This document shows positions 12,416 through 25,989 of a stretch of 64,000 bases of DNA, in pieces. Position numbers and translations under genes: made by a program. How positions within the stretch are numbered: position 1 is the stretch's first letter; every line of letters starts with the position of its first letter. The notes beneath the pieces are model-generated. The model saw only the letters and a program-made list of their open reading frames with translations. It ran no database searches and was not told the origin of the DNA. Where the stretch lies: positions 25,510,401-25,574,400 of the forward strand of contig CM049317.1 of the NCBI GenBank assembly GCA_026874595.1. The letters are read 5' to 3'. The stretch comes from Sipunculus nudus (taxonomy: Eukaryota > Annelida > Sipuncula > Golfingiida > Sipunculidae).

Positions 12416-13239
12416 TTTCTCTGTGAGCACTGTTGTTTAATTTTCACTGAATTTGCACAAAACAACTTTTGTTAAAATCTGAAATTTGAAAGGAATTCTT
12501 TAAAATGTGTAGATTTTATTAAAGTGTTCAAACACCATGTAAAATTTTGTTTACATCAAGCCAACCTAATCCAGTATTGTGCAGTGAGTGCTTGAGCCCT
12601 CTCCTAGCAAAGCAGTTATATAACATGTTTTTTTTCTTGAATTTTTGTTAAATTTTTGTATCACAAGAGGTTACACTGATTAAAGTGCACATTTAATAGT
12701 GTGCACTTAGGGTTGTATTGCTTTGAAAGTGTGGATGTTCATGTTGTGAGGGATTCCGTACTTTAGCAGAATGAAAAATGTGTTCTTTTTCAGCATTTAT
12801 TAAACTGAATATTATTCTCAATATTAAACCAGAAATGTATCATCATTGATGATCTGGATCAGTCCCGAAATGTAATAAATTATTTCTTGTATTATTGCCT
12901 AGCTCTTTAGTAAAAAAAACATCAAAATAAGTCAACTTTTTGAATAATGTTGCTAACAGCCTTACAATGTACTAGGCTAACAATCCAATGTGGGCAAAAA
13001 CATAACCTCCTTGGTGGAGGTAGTTATAGTTAAGATAATGTTTTGCATGTTGATATGGTTCCCCCCTGAAATTGTAAGTGGTTATGACTGTGTGTGAATT
13101 GAGTCTGATTATCAGAAAATTGCAGTTATATAAATACCATATATTATTGTAATTTTTTAAATTCCTCCTATGATTTGGGGAGTCAAAGGTCAAGATCACA
13201 GGCCCCTTTTGTTCATGAACAAGTCAGGTTAATGCTTAT
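12416..13239. other. Mobile-element debris, otherwise no feature
   Basis: 12430-12600 resembles the interior of family A (compare 63850-64000: TTTTCACTG..., TTTACATCAAGCC). The rest, to 13239, is AT-rich and shows no open frame or repeat I can place. Confidence 0.5.
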
Positions 13240-14499
13240 AGCTGACCTGTGAGCTTATGCAATGGTGTGGTGTCGTCTGTTGGCTGTACCTTAACCCATA
13301 CTCTCTCGAAAACTGCAGGAGCTAGCATCATCAAATTTTATGCCAAAAATTAGTCATCTAAAAAAACTCTATAAGATTTTGCCAAATTTATTTTGGCTTT
13401 TAACTGGATTTTCTTAGATTAAATAGGAAAAAATTTAAAAAAAACCTTTTTTTCCAAAATTGTTCAGTCAAATTGTCCAATATTTCGCAGAAATGATTTC
13501 CCGAACAATCTCTCTCAAGTTTGTTCAAATGGTTTAAGTTCGGATGTCACAGCCAAATTACAGGAATTTGAACATAGTCATCTGTCCAAAAAAGCAGACT
13601 AAAATTATAATCTCACAAAAGCTTGGAGCTATCATCACCATATCTCATGCAAATGTTGGTCACATGAGTTACATTTGAATTTGAGGTATTGGTGGCGCCA
13701 CCTGCATCAACCTTTTCTGTACAGGGGTCATCAGTACATTAATCCATAATTTCTCAGGAAAAGCACGACCTAGCATCCCAAATTTTATGCAAAAATCTGT
13801 TTCATATCAAATGTTCTGAGATTGAGCTTTTTGTTGCGCAAACTGCATTAACCTACATTTAATGGGGAAAAGCTAAAAAAAATTGAAAATTTTCTTCTCT
13901 GAAATCATTCAGCCAAATGGTTCAATATTTCATAGAAATGATCCCAGAGACCAGCTCTCTCAAGTTTGTTAAAATGGTTTTGGTTTAATGAATTATCGCA
14001 GAGTTACAGGAATTTGAAACTAGTCATTTGGCAAGTAAGCATACTAACATAACAATCCCAGAAACAATGGGAGTTAGGATCACTAAATTATGTGTAAATG
14101 TTGGCCACGTGACTCATATTTGGACCTACATCAACCTGTTTTTTAGGGTCAGAAACCTTATAATTTTAGCCACTTTCATCTTAAAAATGGTTTTTAATTT
14201 TTTTTACAAGAATATTCTAGGATAAGGTTTCTTTAATTGTCTACGAATAGGTTGGGTTCATTGATTTTTGGTAGAGTCATGGAAAGCTTAAGTTGGTCTT
14301 GAGGCCATTAGTAACCCTATTTCAAATTTAGGGCTGTAATAGTCTCCTTCTGAAAAGTTGTTGTTTCAATTTATATAACATTGCACAAGAATTATTCTTA
14401 GGTGGCCTTTATTCAAGTTTACTTTAATGATTTTTGGCACATTGATAAGACCTTCAAAAATGAAAGGACTGCATCTTTTATAATTCTAAACAATTTTTT
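13240..14499 (+). mobile_element. Family B element, 5' portion, diverged
   Basis: It begins AGCTGACCTGTGAGCTTATGC, a variant of the family B 5' end, and carries family B interior phrases such as GGAGCTAGCATCATCAAATT and CTCTCTCAAGTTTGTT. The palindrome GGTGGCGCCACC lies at 13691-13702. It runs into the next copy at 14500 without a recognisable 3' end. Confidence 0.65.
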
Positions 14500-17051
14500 A
14501 GCGAACCTGTGAGCTTATGCGATGGTGCGGCGGCGTCCGTCATGCGTTGTCTGTCGTGTGTTGTCTGTACGTTAACCATAGCTATCTCAAAAACGGCAGG
14601 AGCTAGCATCACCAATTTTTTTGCAAATAATCAGTCATCAAAAACAGTTTTGTTTATTTTTTTTCTAACTGCATTTTCTTAGATTTTATAGGGAAAAAGC
14701 TAAGAAAGCTTTAAAAATATTCTTCTCCGAAACTGTCCAGCCAAATTGTCCAAAATTGTCTTCTGTCCAAAAAAGCATACTAAAATTACAATCTCAGAAA
14801 TGGCTGGAGCTATCATCACCACATTTTATGCCAATGTTGGTCACATAGGTCATATCTGAAATTGAGGTATTGGTGGCGCCACCTGCATCGGCCTTTTTTG
14901 TGCAGGGTCATCAGTGCCTGTATCACACTGAGGGCTACAAAAAACTTCTTCTCTGAAACCATATAGCCAAATTGTTTAATATCGCACAGAAATTATCCTA
15001 GGGTAGTGCTTTCTGATGTTTGTTCAAATGGTCTCAGTTCAGTGACATTTGGCCTTTATGGGAAGCTGAATTTAGTCATAAGCCGTAACAGTCCATTTTG
15101 CTCAGTTGCTACAAAGATCTTCTTCTCAAAAACACTGTGCCAAATTCTTAAATCTCACACAATAATTATCCTTAGATGTTGATAATTCAAGTTTGTTCAA
15201 ACGGTTTTGGTTCAGGGATTTTTGGCTGAGTTATGGGAAGCTTAACTTAGCCATTTTGCTGTATTTTCCCATTAGAGTTATAAACCTGTAAAACGTCTTT
15301 TGAGTGACCCCACTGAGGCCAATTTGTTTATTATTTTACAAGAACAATTCCCTGAATAATTCTTATAATAATTGTCTTTTATGCTTCCAAAGAATGAGTT
15401 TTGGCTGAATTATAAAGATTGAATTGAGTCATTTTACCATATATGTTAGCTGTGTGAAGCAGATACATCTAGCCTGGCACCAGTTTTATCAGCATCCATT
15501 ACATCATGCCTCTAGACATTTAGATTTCAGGTTATCTATGGTTTATATTGACAAGAATGTTTTTTAAAAGCTTTTCAAAAATGTAGATTTATGATTTTTA
15601 GATATTCCTCATGCCAAGCAATGTTTACAATCACAGGTATACAGATCTCTGTGGGTATATAAATACGACTGTACATGGATTAAAATTATTGGTATCCATA
15701 GTCAACTTAATTCAGATTTTGCCATCAGTAAGATGTATCTGTATTACAAGTTTGCATTCAATATGCATCTGTAGTAATTTTAGTAAACGTGAGCTAGTGT
15801 GATGGTGTGGTGGCGTTCATCATTTTTGTACTTTAACCCATACTATTTCGCAAATGATTGGAGCCAGCATCATGAAATTTAATGCAATTAGCCATTAAAA
15901 TTAGCTATCTTAAAACTCTGCGTTTTCTTAGCTTTTATTGAGAAAAAAAAATAAAAAAAAAACTTGAAAGCATTTTAGCTTTTAGTCTTTCAGTATGTGT
16001 AAACAGATTTACCAACAGGCTAAAATTGTTTCTGTATCTTTAAATAGGTTGAGAAACCCCCAACTGATTTGGCAACAGATCAAGAGTTCATTCAGTGCAG
16101 CTGGATATAGGTCAGGAGTTCAATCAGTGCAGCCAAGCACAAGACATGTGATCACCTCATGGGTGACATGTGAACACCTCATGGGCACCATGTGATCACT
16201 TCATGGGTGTCATGCCCCTCAGGGCTGGGCCCCTGCATGTGCTTATGCAATGGTGTGGCTACTATTTTAGATTTGGCAACAGGCTTGAGGTCAGTCTGGA
16301 TCTATTTATGGCTTTGGCAGACTGCCAACTGTATCAGATTAGGCAACAGGTCAAGAGTTCACTCAGTGCAGCCAGGTATGGATCAAGAGTTCACTCAGTG
16401 CAGTAGCTGCATTCTATTTATAGCGTTGGCAGACTGCCCACTGCATCAGATTTGGCACCAAAGTTTAGCCTGGATCTATTTAGAGCTTTGGCAGACTGCC
16501 AACTGTGTCAGATTTTGCAACAGGTCAAGAGTTCACTCAGTGCAGCCAGGTACAGGTCAAAAGTTCACTCAGTCTAGCCAGGTGCAGGTCATGATTTCAC
16601 TCAATGCAGTAGCCTGAGCCAGCAAATTTGTCATAGTTCACTCAGGGCAACTGCCTTTCTCACCTAAGCCTGGTCAGCCCCATGCATCAGACTCAAGGTA
16701 AGTTTGATGTATTGGCCTGATATTTTTGGCTTTCTCATTCACAAGACAGGTGTCGCCACCTACAAAGACTTTTGCACAGTGTATGTGCCTGCTTATTTCT
16801 ATAGAGGAATTTGATATATCAGTCTGAAATAGGGATTTTGTAAACATCTCTGAAAGCTTTGTTATATACAAGACTGGTGGTGCCAGCTACAATTATTTTT
16901 GTGTTGTGTGCATCCATGCCAGAATTTCAGCAGTGATGTTTGTGTAATTGTTTCTTTTTCAAATTTGTTCATATAAATGAGAAGTAATGGGCCAGCATTT
17001 TACCTAGTGTATTTTTCAATGCACAGGTTCGCATTAGGCCTGTATGCCTTG
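14500..17051 (+). mobile_element. Family B Helitron/Helentron-like element, probably full-length
   Basis: The 5' end is a T-run followed by AGCGAACCTGTGAGCTTATG. The 3' end has the inverted motif CACAGGTTCGC, then a near-palindrome built on AGGCCT...AGGCCT, then CTTG|TT at 17051. The interior holds GGTGGCGCCACC (14872-14883) and a local duplication zone at 16060-16640. A third degraded start-like sequence near 15790 suggests internal rearrangement. A reverse-oriented copy lies at 28975-31866. No protein is encoded; the long frame at 16192-16617 is an artefact of short repeats. Confidence 0.72.
16060..16640 (+). repeat. Short tandem units inside family B
   Basis: Repeated phrases GTCAAGAGTTCACTCAGTGC, GCAGCCAGGTA and GGCAGACTGCCAACTG occur three to five times in imperfect units. 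The reverse-complement equivalent lies at 30180-30560. Confidence 0.8.
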
Positions 17052-17084
17052 TTATATAAAAATCTTATAAAGGCATCAGCTTAA

Positions 17085-17800
17085 TAAAAAGCATTCTACC
17101 CACAGTCTTTCAGTATGTGTAAAAGGATTCACCAACAGGCCAAGATTGTGTCTGTATCTATAAATAGCTTGGCAGACTGCCAACTGCATCAGATATGGCA
17201 CCAAAGATCAGCCTGGATCTATTTATAGCTTTTGCAGACTGTCAACTGTATCATATTTTGCAACAGGTCAAGCGTCACTCAGTGCAGCGAGGTACAAGAA
17301 AAAAAATCTTTGATGGTTTTCTCGTTCACAAGACGGGTTTCTCCACCTACAATGACTTTTGCACAGTGTTAGTGCCTGCTTATTTTTAAAGAGGAATTTG
17401 ATATATCAGCCTGAAATTGTGCATAGTTATACATATCAGATTGCCTTGTAATAAACAAGACTGGTGGCACCACCTACAATAATTTTTGCACAGTGTATGT
17501 CCCTGCTTTTTCTCAGGAGGGGTTTGATATATCAGTCTAAAATTGGGCATACGTATATATATGATAGCCATGTTGTATACAGCTCTGGGGGTGCCAGCCA
17601 CAATAATTTTTGTGTTGTGTGCACCCATGCCAGAATATCAGCAGTGATGTTTGTGTAATTGTTTCTTGTTCAAAATGTTTAGTACTTGCATTGTTCATAT
17701 ATACATGTTACACATGTACTTCAAAAGTAATGGTCCAGCATTGAAGCATTATACCTTGTGTATATTCAATTGTACAGGTTCGCATTAGGCCTGAAGGCCT
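17085..17800 (+). mobile_element. Family B 3' fragment
   Basis: This repeats the last third of the 14500-17051 copy: CAGTCTTTCAGTATGTGTAA, the GGCAGACTGCCAACTG zone and three CACCTACAATAATTTTTG-like units. It ends GTACAGGTTCGC plus AGGCCTGAAGGCCT. The terminal CTTG is changed to CTTA. The 5' part is absent. Confidence 0.7.
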
Positions 17801-18056
17801 TATTTTTTGTTTGTTTCATTTCTCCATTGCTAAAAAAGACATTTCATAACTTAATACACTGACGCACAGTCACAATACCTAGCAAAGCTATAAATTATGT
17901 TAACATATTTTAATTTTAGGGCAAGTAATTAAACAAAATTTGTACAGATCCCATCCCAGCTCAGGTTAAACTTTTTGTTTACTCTTTATAACTTGGCAAC
18001 CACTTGCCCTATTGCTTTTATATATCACGTATGTACTGCTTTTGAAATTCATTGTA

Positions 18057-19240
18057 TCCCCAGACAAAGTCGGGATACTATGGTTTCACGACGGTCCCGC
18101 CGCCCCCGCCGCAGAAAAACCTTGTGAGCGGTGAAATATTTCACTGATCTTTTTCAAACTTTACATTTGTATAGATATAGGTAAGGAAACGAAGCTTATT
18201 TAAAATGCGGTCATGACCTATGCTAGGAGAGTGGCCTTGACCTTTAATGTGTCCATATTTGGTGAAAATCGCACACCTCTTATGATATCTCCAGTGTCGA
18301 TAGCCATATGGATTTCAAACGTGACTTATGTATGGCCCACCACTAAAGTGCCCTATAGGTTCTAGGGTCATGAGGCAAAGGTCAAGGTCACTGGACTTGT
18401 ACTTAAAAGATACTGTGGATGAATTTTAAGCCAAACTTTCATCCCAGGTCTTCCATCTTGAATATATAGCTCACTTTGCCAATAGTGGATGATCCATATC
18501 AATTTTGGGGTCACAAGGTCAAGGCCACAGGAGCTATCTGTCAAAAAATTAGTTTCTGGATGATAATTCCTGCTTTTATTGATGTATTGATCTCAAACTT
18601 GATTTATATATGTCCCATTGAAACAGCAAGACTTCAATTGATTTTGGGGTCATGAGGTCAAAGGTCAAGGTCACAGGACACATCTTTAAAAAGATTGTGG
18701 ATGCATTTTCCACACATGAGCCATCTGTCCAAAAATTAGCTTCTGGATGATAATTCCTGCTTTAATTGACGTAAAGATTTCAAACTTGACTTGTATATGT
18801 CTTATTGGAAAAGCAAGACCCGAATTGATTTTGGGGTCATGGGGTCAAAGGTCAAGGTCACAGGACACATCTTTAAAAAAGATTGTGGATGCATTTTCAG
18901 CCAAACATTTCATCTCAGACATTTCATCATGCACATACAGTTCCTCTGCTAATAGAGGAAAACGCCTGTCAATTGTGAGGTCATAAGGTCAAAGGTGAAA
19001 GTCACAGGAGCCACCTGTCCAAAAATTAGTTCCCGAGATGAAAATTCGAGCTTGGAAGAAATTCAAACCTGACTTATATATGGCCTATCAATAAATCCAG
19101 ACCTCTACTGATTTTTATATAAAAGTGGATGATCAATATCAATTTTTGGGTCACAAGCCACCTCTCTTTCTCCCCCTCGTCATTACTGATAATCATCAAA
19201 CCTCCTGCTGCACACTTACATTAACCATTATCTAATTTAT
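18057..19240 (+). mobile_element. Family C Helitron-like element, 5' portion
   Basis: It begins TCCCCAGACAAAGTCGGG after an A, the canonical Helitron 5' TC and A|T target. It then carries four to five ~150-200 bp degenerate units, each containing CCTGC/CATTTTCA... and the core AGGTCAAAGGTCAAGGTCA (for example 18655-18673). No 3' hairpin or CTAG end is present before the TC microsatellite at 19241. Confidence 0.65.
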
Positions 19241-19378
19241 GTCTCTCTCTTTCTATTTCCTTCTCTCTTTCTCTCTCTCTTTCTCTTTTTTTTCTCTCTC
19301 TCTCTCTTTCTCTCTTTCTCTCTCTATCTCCTTCTTTCTCTCTCTTTCGTTCTCTCTCTCTGTCTTCCTCTCTCATTG
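19241..19378 (+). repeat. (TC)n / CT-rich microsatellite
   Basis: About 140 bp of imperfect CT/CTTT repeats between two family C copies. Confidence 0.92.
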
Positions 19379-19380
19379 TT

Positions 19381-19870
19381 TCCCCAGACAAAGTCGGGAT
19401 ACTATGGTTTCATGACGGTCCCGCCACAGAAAAATCTTGTGAGCAAGATAACTCAAAAAATTTCACGGATCTTTTACAGACTTAACATATGTATAGATAT
19501 AAGTAAGAGGACGAAGCCTATTTATAATGGGGTTATGACCTTTGCTAAGAGAGTGACCTTGACATTTAATAGGTCCATTTCTGCTAAAAATTACAAAAAA
19601 ACTCTAAAATATCTCAAGATCGTTTGCATGGATTGGTCCAAAAATCAAGGTGACAGAAGATCTTGGATAGCCTTGTGATGTGCCCAACGGTCAAGGTCAC
19701 AGGACCAATATCTTCAAAAAGATTGTGGATTGATAGACGGAAGAAATAATAATTGCTTGCCAAGGGTCAGTATTTGCTACTAAAAATGGGGGCCTATTCT
19801 TAAAGGGGATGTCTGGGGATTTGCTATGTCTGGAGATACTCTGGCACCTGCGGTGCCAAGAAATGTCTAG
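19381..19870 (+). mobile_element. Family C Helitron-like element, complete short copy
   Basis: 490 bp. It starts TCCCCAGACA and ends CTAG|T. Near the 3' end are the inverted motif TGTCTGGAGATAC, the perfect hairpin GGCACCTGCGGTGCC (19843-19857) and, nine bases later, CTAG (19867-19870). This matches the canonical Helitron 3' end of a hairpin just upstream of CTRR. No coding content; non-autonomous. Confidence 0.75.
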
Positions 19871-20452
19871 TTCAACTTGATAACATTTCATAAATAAATT
19901 CTTTTTTTCTCCTGCCAAAAATACCGATGCTGCAGAAGATACTTTTTAATATAAATTTAAAATCATTATTCCTGAGCAAATTGTGAATTAAAGTGGTCAG
20001 TCCTTATTGTCAACCTGTTGTCCATCTTTAAATATTTTATATGCAACGCAGCATCACAAAGACCTCTTCTGTTTTTCCTTAGCACTCATATCCTAGTATT
20101 AGGTTTGGCAAACATATATTTAGTAATTGATTATCGCTGATAAGAAAATCATTACCTTGTAAAATGCTAATATAAAAAAAAAACAATAACAATAAAGATA
20201 AGTATATTTTGCATTTACTGAAATATTACAATGCTGTGACCCATGGGTCCCTTATAAACATGGTTTGTGTTCATGCAGTTTTCATCAGGATGGACAATGC
20301 AGATCATCCCAATAATATATGACATACACTTTGTTACTTTTGAAAAATTACTATTAATGAAAACCACTTTAAATTTTTAATAGAGGCATGTGTCATGCAT
20401 TGCTGCTACTCTTTAATTTTTTCAAGGGGTTAATACTTTTTTAGCTCAGCTG
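19871..20452 (+). other. Family A 3'-end fragment and unassigned AT-rich sequence
   Basis: 20000-20254 ends in CTGTGACCCATGGGTCCCTTA, the palindromic 3' end of family A, without the inverted CAGCTGAGC motif. The rest shows no feature. Confidence 0.5.
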
Positions 20453-22840
20453 ACTTTCAGTCATGCTGGGCTATAGCGATGGGTCTTTGTCCGTCGTCCT
20501 TCCGTCTGTCCGTAAGCAGGGCACAAATTGTAACCGTAGGGGCTAGGACCATGAACCCTATGCAGTCTTAGAGACTCTAAAAAGATCTCCTTGCAAACCT
20601 GAAATTAGGTCACTGCGACCTATATTCTCGAAGTTATGGGGTGTGTTTGCACCCCCCAGAAATAATTCATTTAGCCAAAATTTTCATCCCAAACCTTCCA
20701 TCTTTCACATACAGCTCACCTACCAACATGGGAAGAACCATAATTATTTTGAGGTCACAAGGTCAAAGGTCAATGTCACAGTACCAACTTCTTTGAAAAG
20801 CCTGTAGGTGCATTTTAAGCCAAACCTTTCATCCCAATTCTTTGATCTTTCCCATATAGCTCACCTACTAAGTGGGAGAAGAATCCTATAGATGTTGAGG
20901 TCACAAGGTAGTAGGTCAGGGTCACAGGATCCACTTCTTTAAAAGGTAGTGGACACATTTCAAGCTACACCTTTTATTCCAAACCTTTCAGCACTGATAT
21001 CGCTACTCTGCCAACAAGGGAAAAGACCTGTTGATTTTGAGGTCAAAGGTCAAGTTCACAGCACCCTCTTCTTGCGTGGAGTCATTTTCAGGCAAACTTT
21101 TTAATCTATACTTTCCATCTGTCATATATGGCTTACCTACCAATAGGGGAAGAAGCCTATTGATGTTGAGTTCAAAAGGTCAAAGGTCAAGGTCACAATA
21201 TTGTTCTAAATGCTTGTGAACATATTTCAAGTGAAACTGTTCAACCCAAACACATATGTCACATCTATGCATCACTGAATGTGATTCCAACTTCATATTT
21301 ATGGGTCTTTTTGCATGAAGAAAAAACTAATTGATTTTGAGGTCAGCTGGTCAGGAGGTTAAAGGTTGCAGGTCTAAGTTATTCACTCATTGGTTGCCAA
21401 GTAAGTACACCCGGCCAGATGTAATTGCTTAGTAGTTACCCATCATTTAGAAAGAATCCAGTTGAAATGTGGGCAAAAGGCCAAGGTCATAGATCAGGTC
21501 AACTTATTTTGTAGACCATCTCTATTTTTCTTGTATATATATAAGCTTGCACTCCAGCTGGTACATCTCACCATGTGGCTGTAATTGTGAGTGATATTGA
21601 TGACATATGACTCCCTTTTGTATCAGGCTATTAAGTGATAAGGCTGAGTGATAAGTACCTCGTTACTGCATAACAAAACACTGTTGTTGGAATACTTCAG
21701 CCAGGAATTAACACTGTGAGAGTATAGTATTAAGGTTTAGCTACTGATTTATAAGATGATGGGAACATTTTGCAGTTTATTTTATGGAATCATAGCAATA
21801 AACTTCGTTTCCTAGATATCTGAATATTTTTATATAAATCACCACATATACAAGCAAGTGTTTGTTCTCATAATATGTGGATGTGTACTTGATTTAGGAT
21901 GGCTTTATTTTATTACAAGACTCTTAGTCATGCTTTCTACATTTCTATTCTTTCAGGTTTTGCAGTTTACCAACCCTGCTGACCCCTTTGAAAAGCAGAG
22001 TGATAATAAAAAATATTGGACCTACACTTTTACATTTGCATATCTATAAATCTGATATGAGCGCCTGAACATGCCTTTTGTATTGTTTTGGACATTCATT
22101 ACTGTAACATCATTTGGAGAATTTGCCCCAAGTTTGGTCTCTTGTTAGAGGATGTGTGATATCAAATGTCAGACTTGTCAGAAATACATTATGTCTGCCA
22201 GTTAGCCACCTTAGAAATCCCTTTTTTCTGTGCAGTTTCAGTAATTTACCTTCAATTTTTGGTCCGATTTTGAGAATGGTTGTTGTCTGATTTCAGACCT
22301 GTCAGAAGTCCAAATGGCCACCAGGCAACCATGTTTAAATTCCTTTTGATCATATTATCTCAAAAAACTGTTAAAGTGAAGGCAGTCGGATGTATATCAA
22401 TGTAATCTTGCAAAGGATTGGGTCAAATATTTCTTAATAAATATTATCATCATATATGAAAGTGCAGTACAGTTGGCTTGTATTTAATAAAAATTCATAC
22501 AGAAGCACCTGTTTCTCAATAATTCTTGCATGGATTTCCTTGATTTTTTGCTATGTATTTTGATCTTATATCTGCCCTTTGTGGTGTTCCTTTTGAGACT
22601 GACAGGTATCAAGTAAGCTATGGGAATAGTTCTGGATACCTTAACAATCATACATTTTCCTCAGACCATCAATTCACTGTGTTTTAACCAGACATAGGTG
22701 AATTATATTTCTGTTGTCGTAGAAAATTATAACAAATTGGCAAATTGATTCTTCAAAATTTGACTGGAAGTTGTGAATCTCAGCCCATGATGTCACAGGT
22801 CATGCTTGGCAGCTGAGCGTCATGACCCATGGGTCACTTG
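20453..22840 (+). mobile_element. Family A element, second subfamily, full-length
   Basis: The 5' end is a T-run then AGCTCAGCTGAC, with a GTCC-rich run. The 3' end is GGCAGCTGAGC, then the palindrome around GACCCATGGGTC, then CACTTG|TT at 22840. Length is 2.39 kb. The 5' interior differs from the 6072 copy (GTAAGCAGGGCACAAATTGT) and resembles those at 46606 and 57780. 20590-21380 is a run of ~130-170 bp units, each with a GGTCAAAGGTCAAGGTCACA core. No protein is encoded. Confidence 0.72.
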
Positions 22841-24770
22841 TTATACCTTTTTTTCCTAAAATCTGCAACTTCACTTGGTAATTATAGGCAATTTACCTAA
22901 ACCAAATGAGAGCAGTATAAATGCTCAGTCAATATTTCATTATAATGTCCATCTTATAAGTGACAATATTTTTCTGCAAAAATGCCAACGTTTTACAGAA
23001 TCACTAGATACATGAAATATATATTTACTTTCATATATTAAGCTTGTTTAAAAGTATCACATGCTGTAATATTGTACAAAAAATTGATGCTAGTTGGCAT
23101 AGATTTATACCTTTTTCAGACAATTTTATACTTTTTTCTTACAAGATTTTATACTTGTCCATTAAACCAAGAGTTGCAGCACTAGTCATGGAAAATGTCA
23201 CTTTTTCTCACCTTAAAAGTTAACTTGTTAAGTCACTGCTCTTACACATATAAAAAATATGGTTTTATTACCAGTGAAATTGAAAAATTTGGCTGGTGAC
23301 ATCAGGGTTGTTAATTTCCCGGGAAATACCTTAATAAGCATACTTCCAAGGGCAGATGAATTACCGGTAACTACTGGGAATTATACTAATCTTTGAAATA
23401 TACCCCAAAACCTACAGAAAGGGGAGACTGAATCCTATAATTTATAGGTACACACCTAGGTACACAATTCAGAATACCTGTACCTGGCTCTAGTGTAGAA
23501 AGTACCTGCATCCTGTACCTGTAAATAGAACTAATGTACCTGTAACAGCCTTTAAGAAGGAGGTTCATTGTGGCATTTTTGGCACAGATAAAGGGCCACC
23601 AGCAAAGGATATCAACAGGGTTGCTGTCATACCCCATGTAGATTGTGGTCTAGTAAACACTGAACACAGGTGGAGAGTAATTGAAGAAGTGAAGACAATG
23701 TACATACTATATCCTAGAACTTTCTCCGCTCAGCCTTGCCTATTTATCACTTTCACCAAAAGTGGCCCAGAAGCTTTGCAAAGCCTGTGTTTTTGTGTAC
23801 CTGTACCTTGACCTAGCAGTTTCCCAAATACCTGTACATGTACCTAGCCCCAACCCTGTTGTTGAGAGTCATGTTTCAAACTGACTACATTAAACGAAGA
23901 CAGTAAACATTCTCCTAAAGTGATTATATTGAGTAGGTTACTTTACCGGTGTTTTAAATAGCAAAAACTTTGTTATCCTTTTCTCAGTAATCAAAGACAC
24001 AAACATGCAGATATTTTTTATTTTGTGGTCACATGAATATTTCCCAGGGTGGGATGTCCTAGTTATTCAAATAAGGGAGTATTTCCCAAGGCGGAAATCC
24101 CCTGGAATTACCACCCCAGAATTCCTGCCCAGATAATTCCTGGACAACCCTGAGTGGCTTTCTATATAGTCATTACATGTTATTTTCCTTTTATCTACAG
24201 CTCTGCTGACTTGAAGTCTACTTGCTGTGAGACAGGCCTTACATCCACTTAATTTAGATGATTGTAATAATTGTTATAAATATTTAATTTCCCTACCTTA
24301 TACACTAACCGTATTACATACAGTCTGTGTGAGATCCCTCAGTCTTTTATTTACATTAGTGCATTTCTCCTACACACTCAATTAAAACAATCTCTGCATG
24401 TAAAAAAATGTGAGACAAATGGTGACCAAACCGATAGATATTTGTCCTATATTTAGTACCTAAGTGAGCTATAGATATGCTGACTTTAGAATCATTTTAA
24501 ATAATTTTATACTGTTAATCAGGGCTGGTGTAAATCAAATCAATTGAAGTTAAATACACTGGGTAGAAAAAAATATAAATAACATTAGAAGAATAATATA
24601 ACTGACTGATAATAATTGCATAAGGATGGAATTAATTGTATTTTTTTTTAAATAACTCTTGAAAAACCCTTTTGACACTTATTCGTTCAGGTTCACTTTA
24701 GCACAAACTGACCACACACAAACAGGATTACTGTCTCTTGATAAAATATATTATTTTTCGTTTTATTGTA
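22841..24770. other. No gene recognised; low-copy repeats
   Basis: AT-rich. 23290-24160 contains a cluster of TACCTGTACCTG-like phrases and the palindrome TTTCCCGGGAAA near 23318. The 83-codon minus frame over 23386-23637 lies in this cluster and has no recognisable domain. The remainder shows nothing I can place. Confidence 0.4.
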
Positions 24771-25646
24771 TCCCCAGAAAAAGACGGGGGATATTATGTT
24801 TCCATACCGGTCCAGCCGCCGCCGCTGCAGCTGGTGTCCATATAAATCTTGTTGGCGCGATAACTCAAAAAAGATAAGAACATTTTTTGGGAAAATCACA
24901 CAAATTCTTGAATATATCAAGAAATCTTGCATGGATTGATATCAAAATCAAGTTGATGGAAGATTATAGATAGGATTGTCATGTTCCAGAAACTGGTGGC
25001 GCCACCTATTATTCTTTACTTGTTTTCGTGCCGTTTAACACCCCCAAAAATTGCTGCTTGACAGTACTGTGAGCATTATAAGTTAAAAACTAATGGACAG
25101 ATTTCTTTTATATTATGCATATACATAGATATGGGTTATGGGATGATGTTTATTTAAATTGGGGTCATTACCTTTCCTATTAGAGTGACCTTGACCTTGA
25201 ATATTTCCATATATGGTGAAAATCACACAAAATCATTAATATCTCAGTAAGGGATGCAAGGATTGGTCCAAAAATCATCATGACTGAAGATCTTGGATAG
25301 TAATGTCATGTACCAGAGACAGGTAGCGCCACCTGTTGTTCTTTTACTTGTTTTCGTGCCGTTTTATACCCCACCATTGTCACTTAACAGTACTGTGAGC
25401 ATTATAAGTCAAAAACTGTCAGACAGATTTCTTTCATATTATGCATATACATAGACATGGGTAAGGGGATGATGTATATTGAAATTGGGGTCATGACCTT
25501 TTCTATGAGAGTGACCTTTTCTATGAGTGTTGTATGATATTAATTGTTGCTGAAGATGGGGGGCCTATTCTTAAGGGGGTGGGGGTGGGGGGAGGGATTA
25601 ATTGTCTGGGGATACTATGGCACCTGCGGTGCCAAGAAATATCTAG
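24771..25646 (+). mobile_element. Family C Helitron-like element, complete (876 bp)
   Basis: Starts A|TCCCCAGAAAAAG and ends CTAG|T. The terminal inverted motif TGTCTGGGGATAC precedes the hairpin GGCACCTGCGGTGCC (25619-25633); CTAG lies nine bases later (25643-25646). The interior has two ~330-bp units, each with a GGTGGCGCCACC or GGTAGCGCCACC palindrome (24995-25006; near 25320) and a CATTATAAGT phrase. No ORF. Confidence 0.8.
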
Positions 25647-25989
25647 TTCTACCATGAATGTAGAAAAGTATATCTGCCCTGCTGATATCAGAAATATAAC
25701 AGAACATCATTCTGCCAGGTAGAAACGGCATAAAAAATCAGCTAGATATATTATATTTTAGTAAGAGACATTGGTAAATGCTGCCTGGCCCTCCAGTAAT
25801 TATTGAATTATTGTCATAAGCTGAGGGCTTATTCATATATTCACTTTCATTACTGCTCTATATGCAATATCTTATTTAAATTTGTCGTCTCCAAATTATT
25901 CATTTACTGGCAGTTTTCAGGGTATTTCTGCTTTGATCACAGAAAGGTGTTTGTGCTGCAAAATTTCAGGTGGATAAGTCAAACCACTG

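Noticed and set aside
16192-16617. 141-codon open frame, the longest on the plus strand
   Set aside because: It lies in the family B short tandem units; the peptide simply repeats them.
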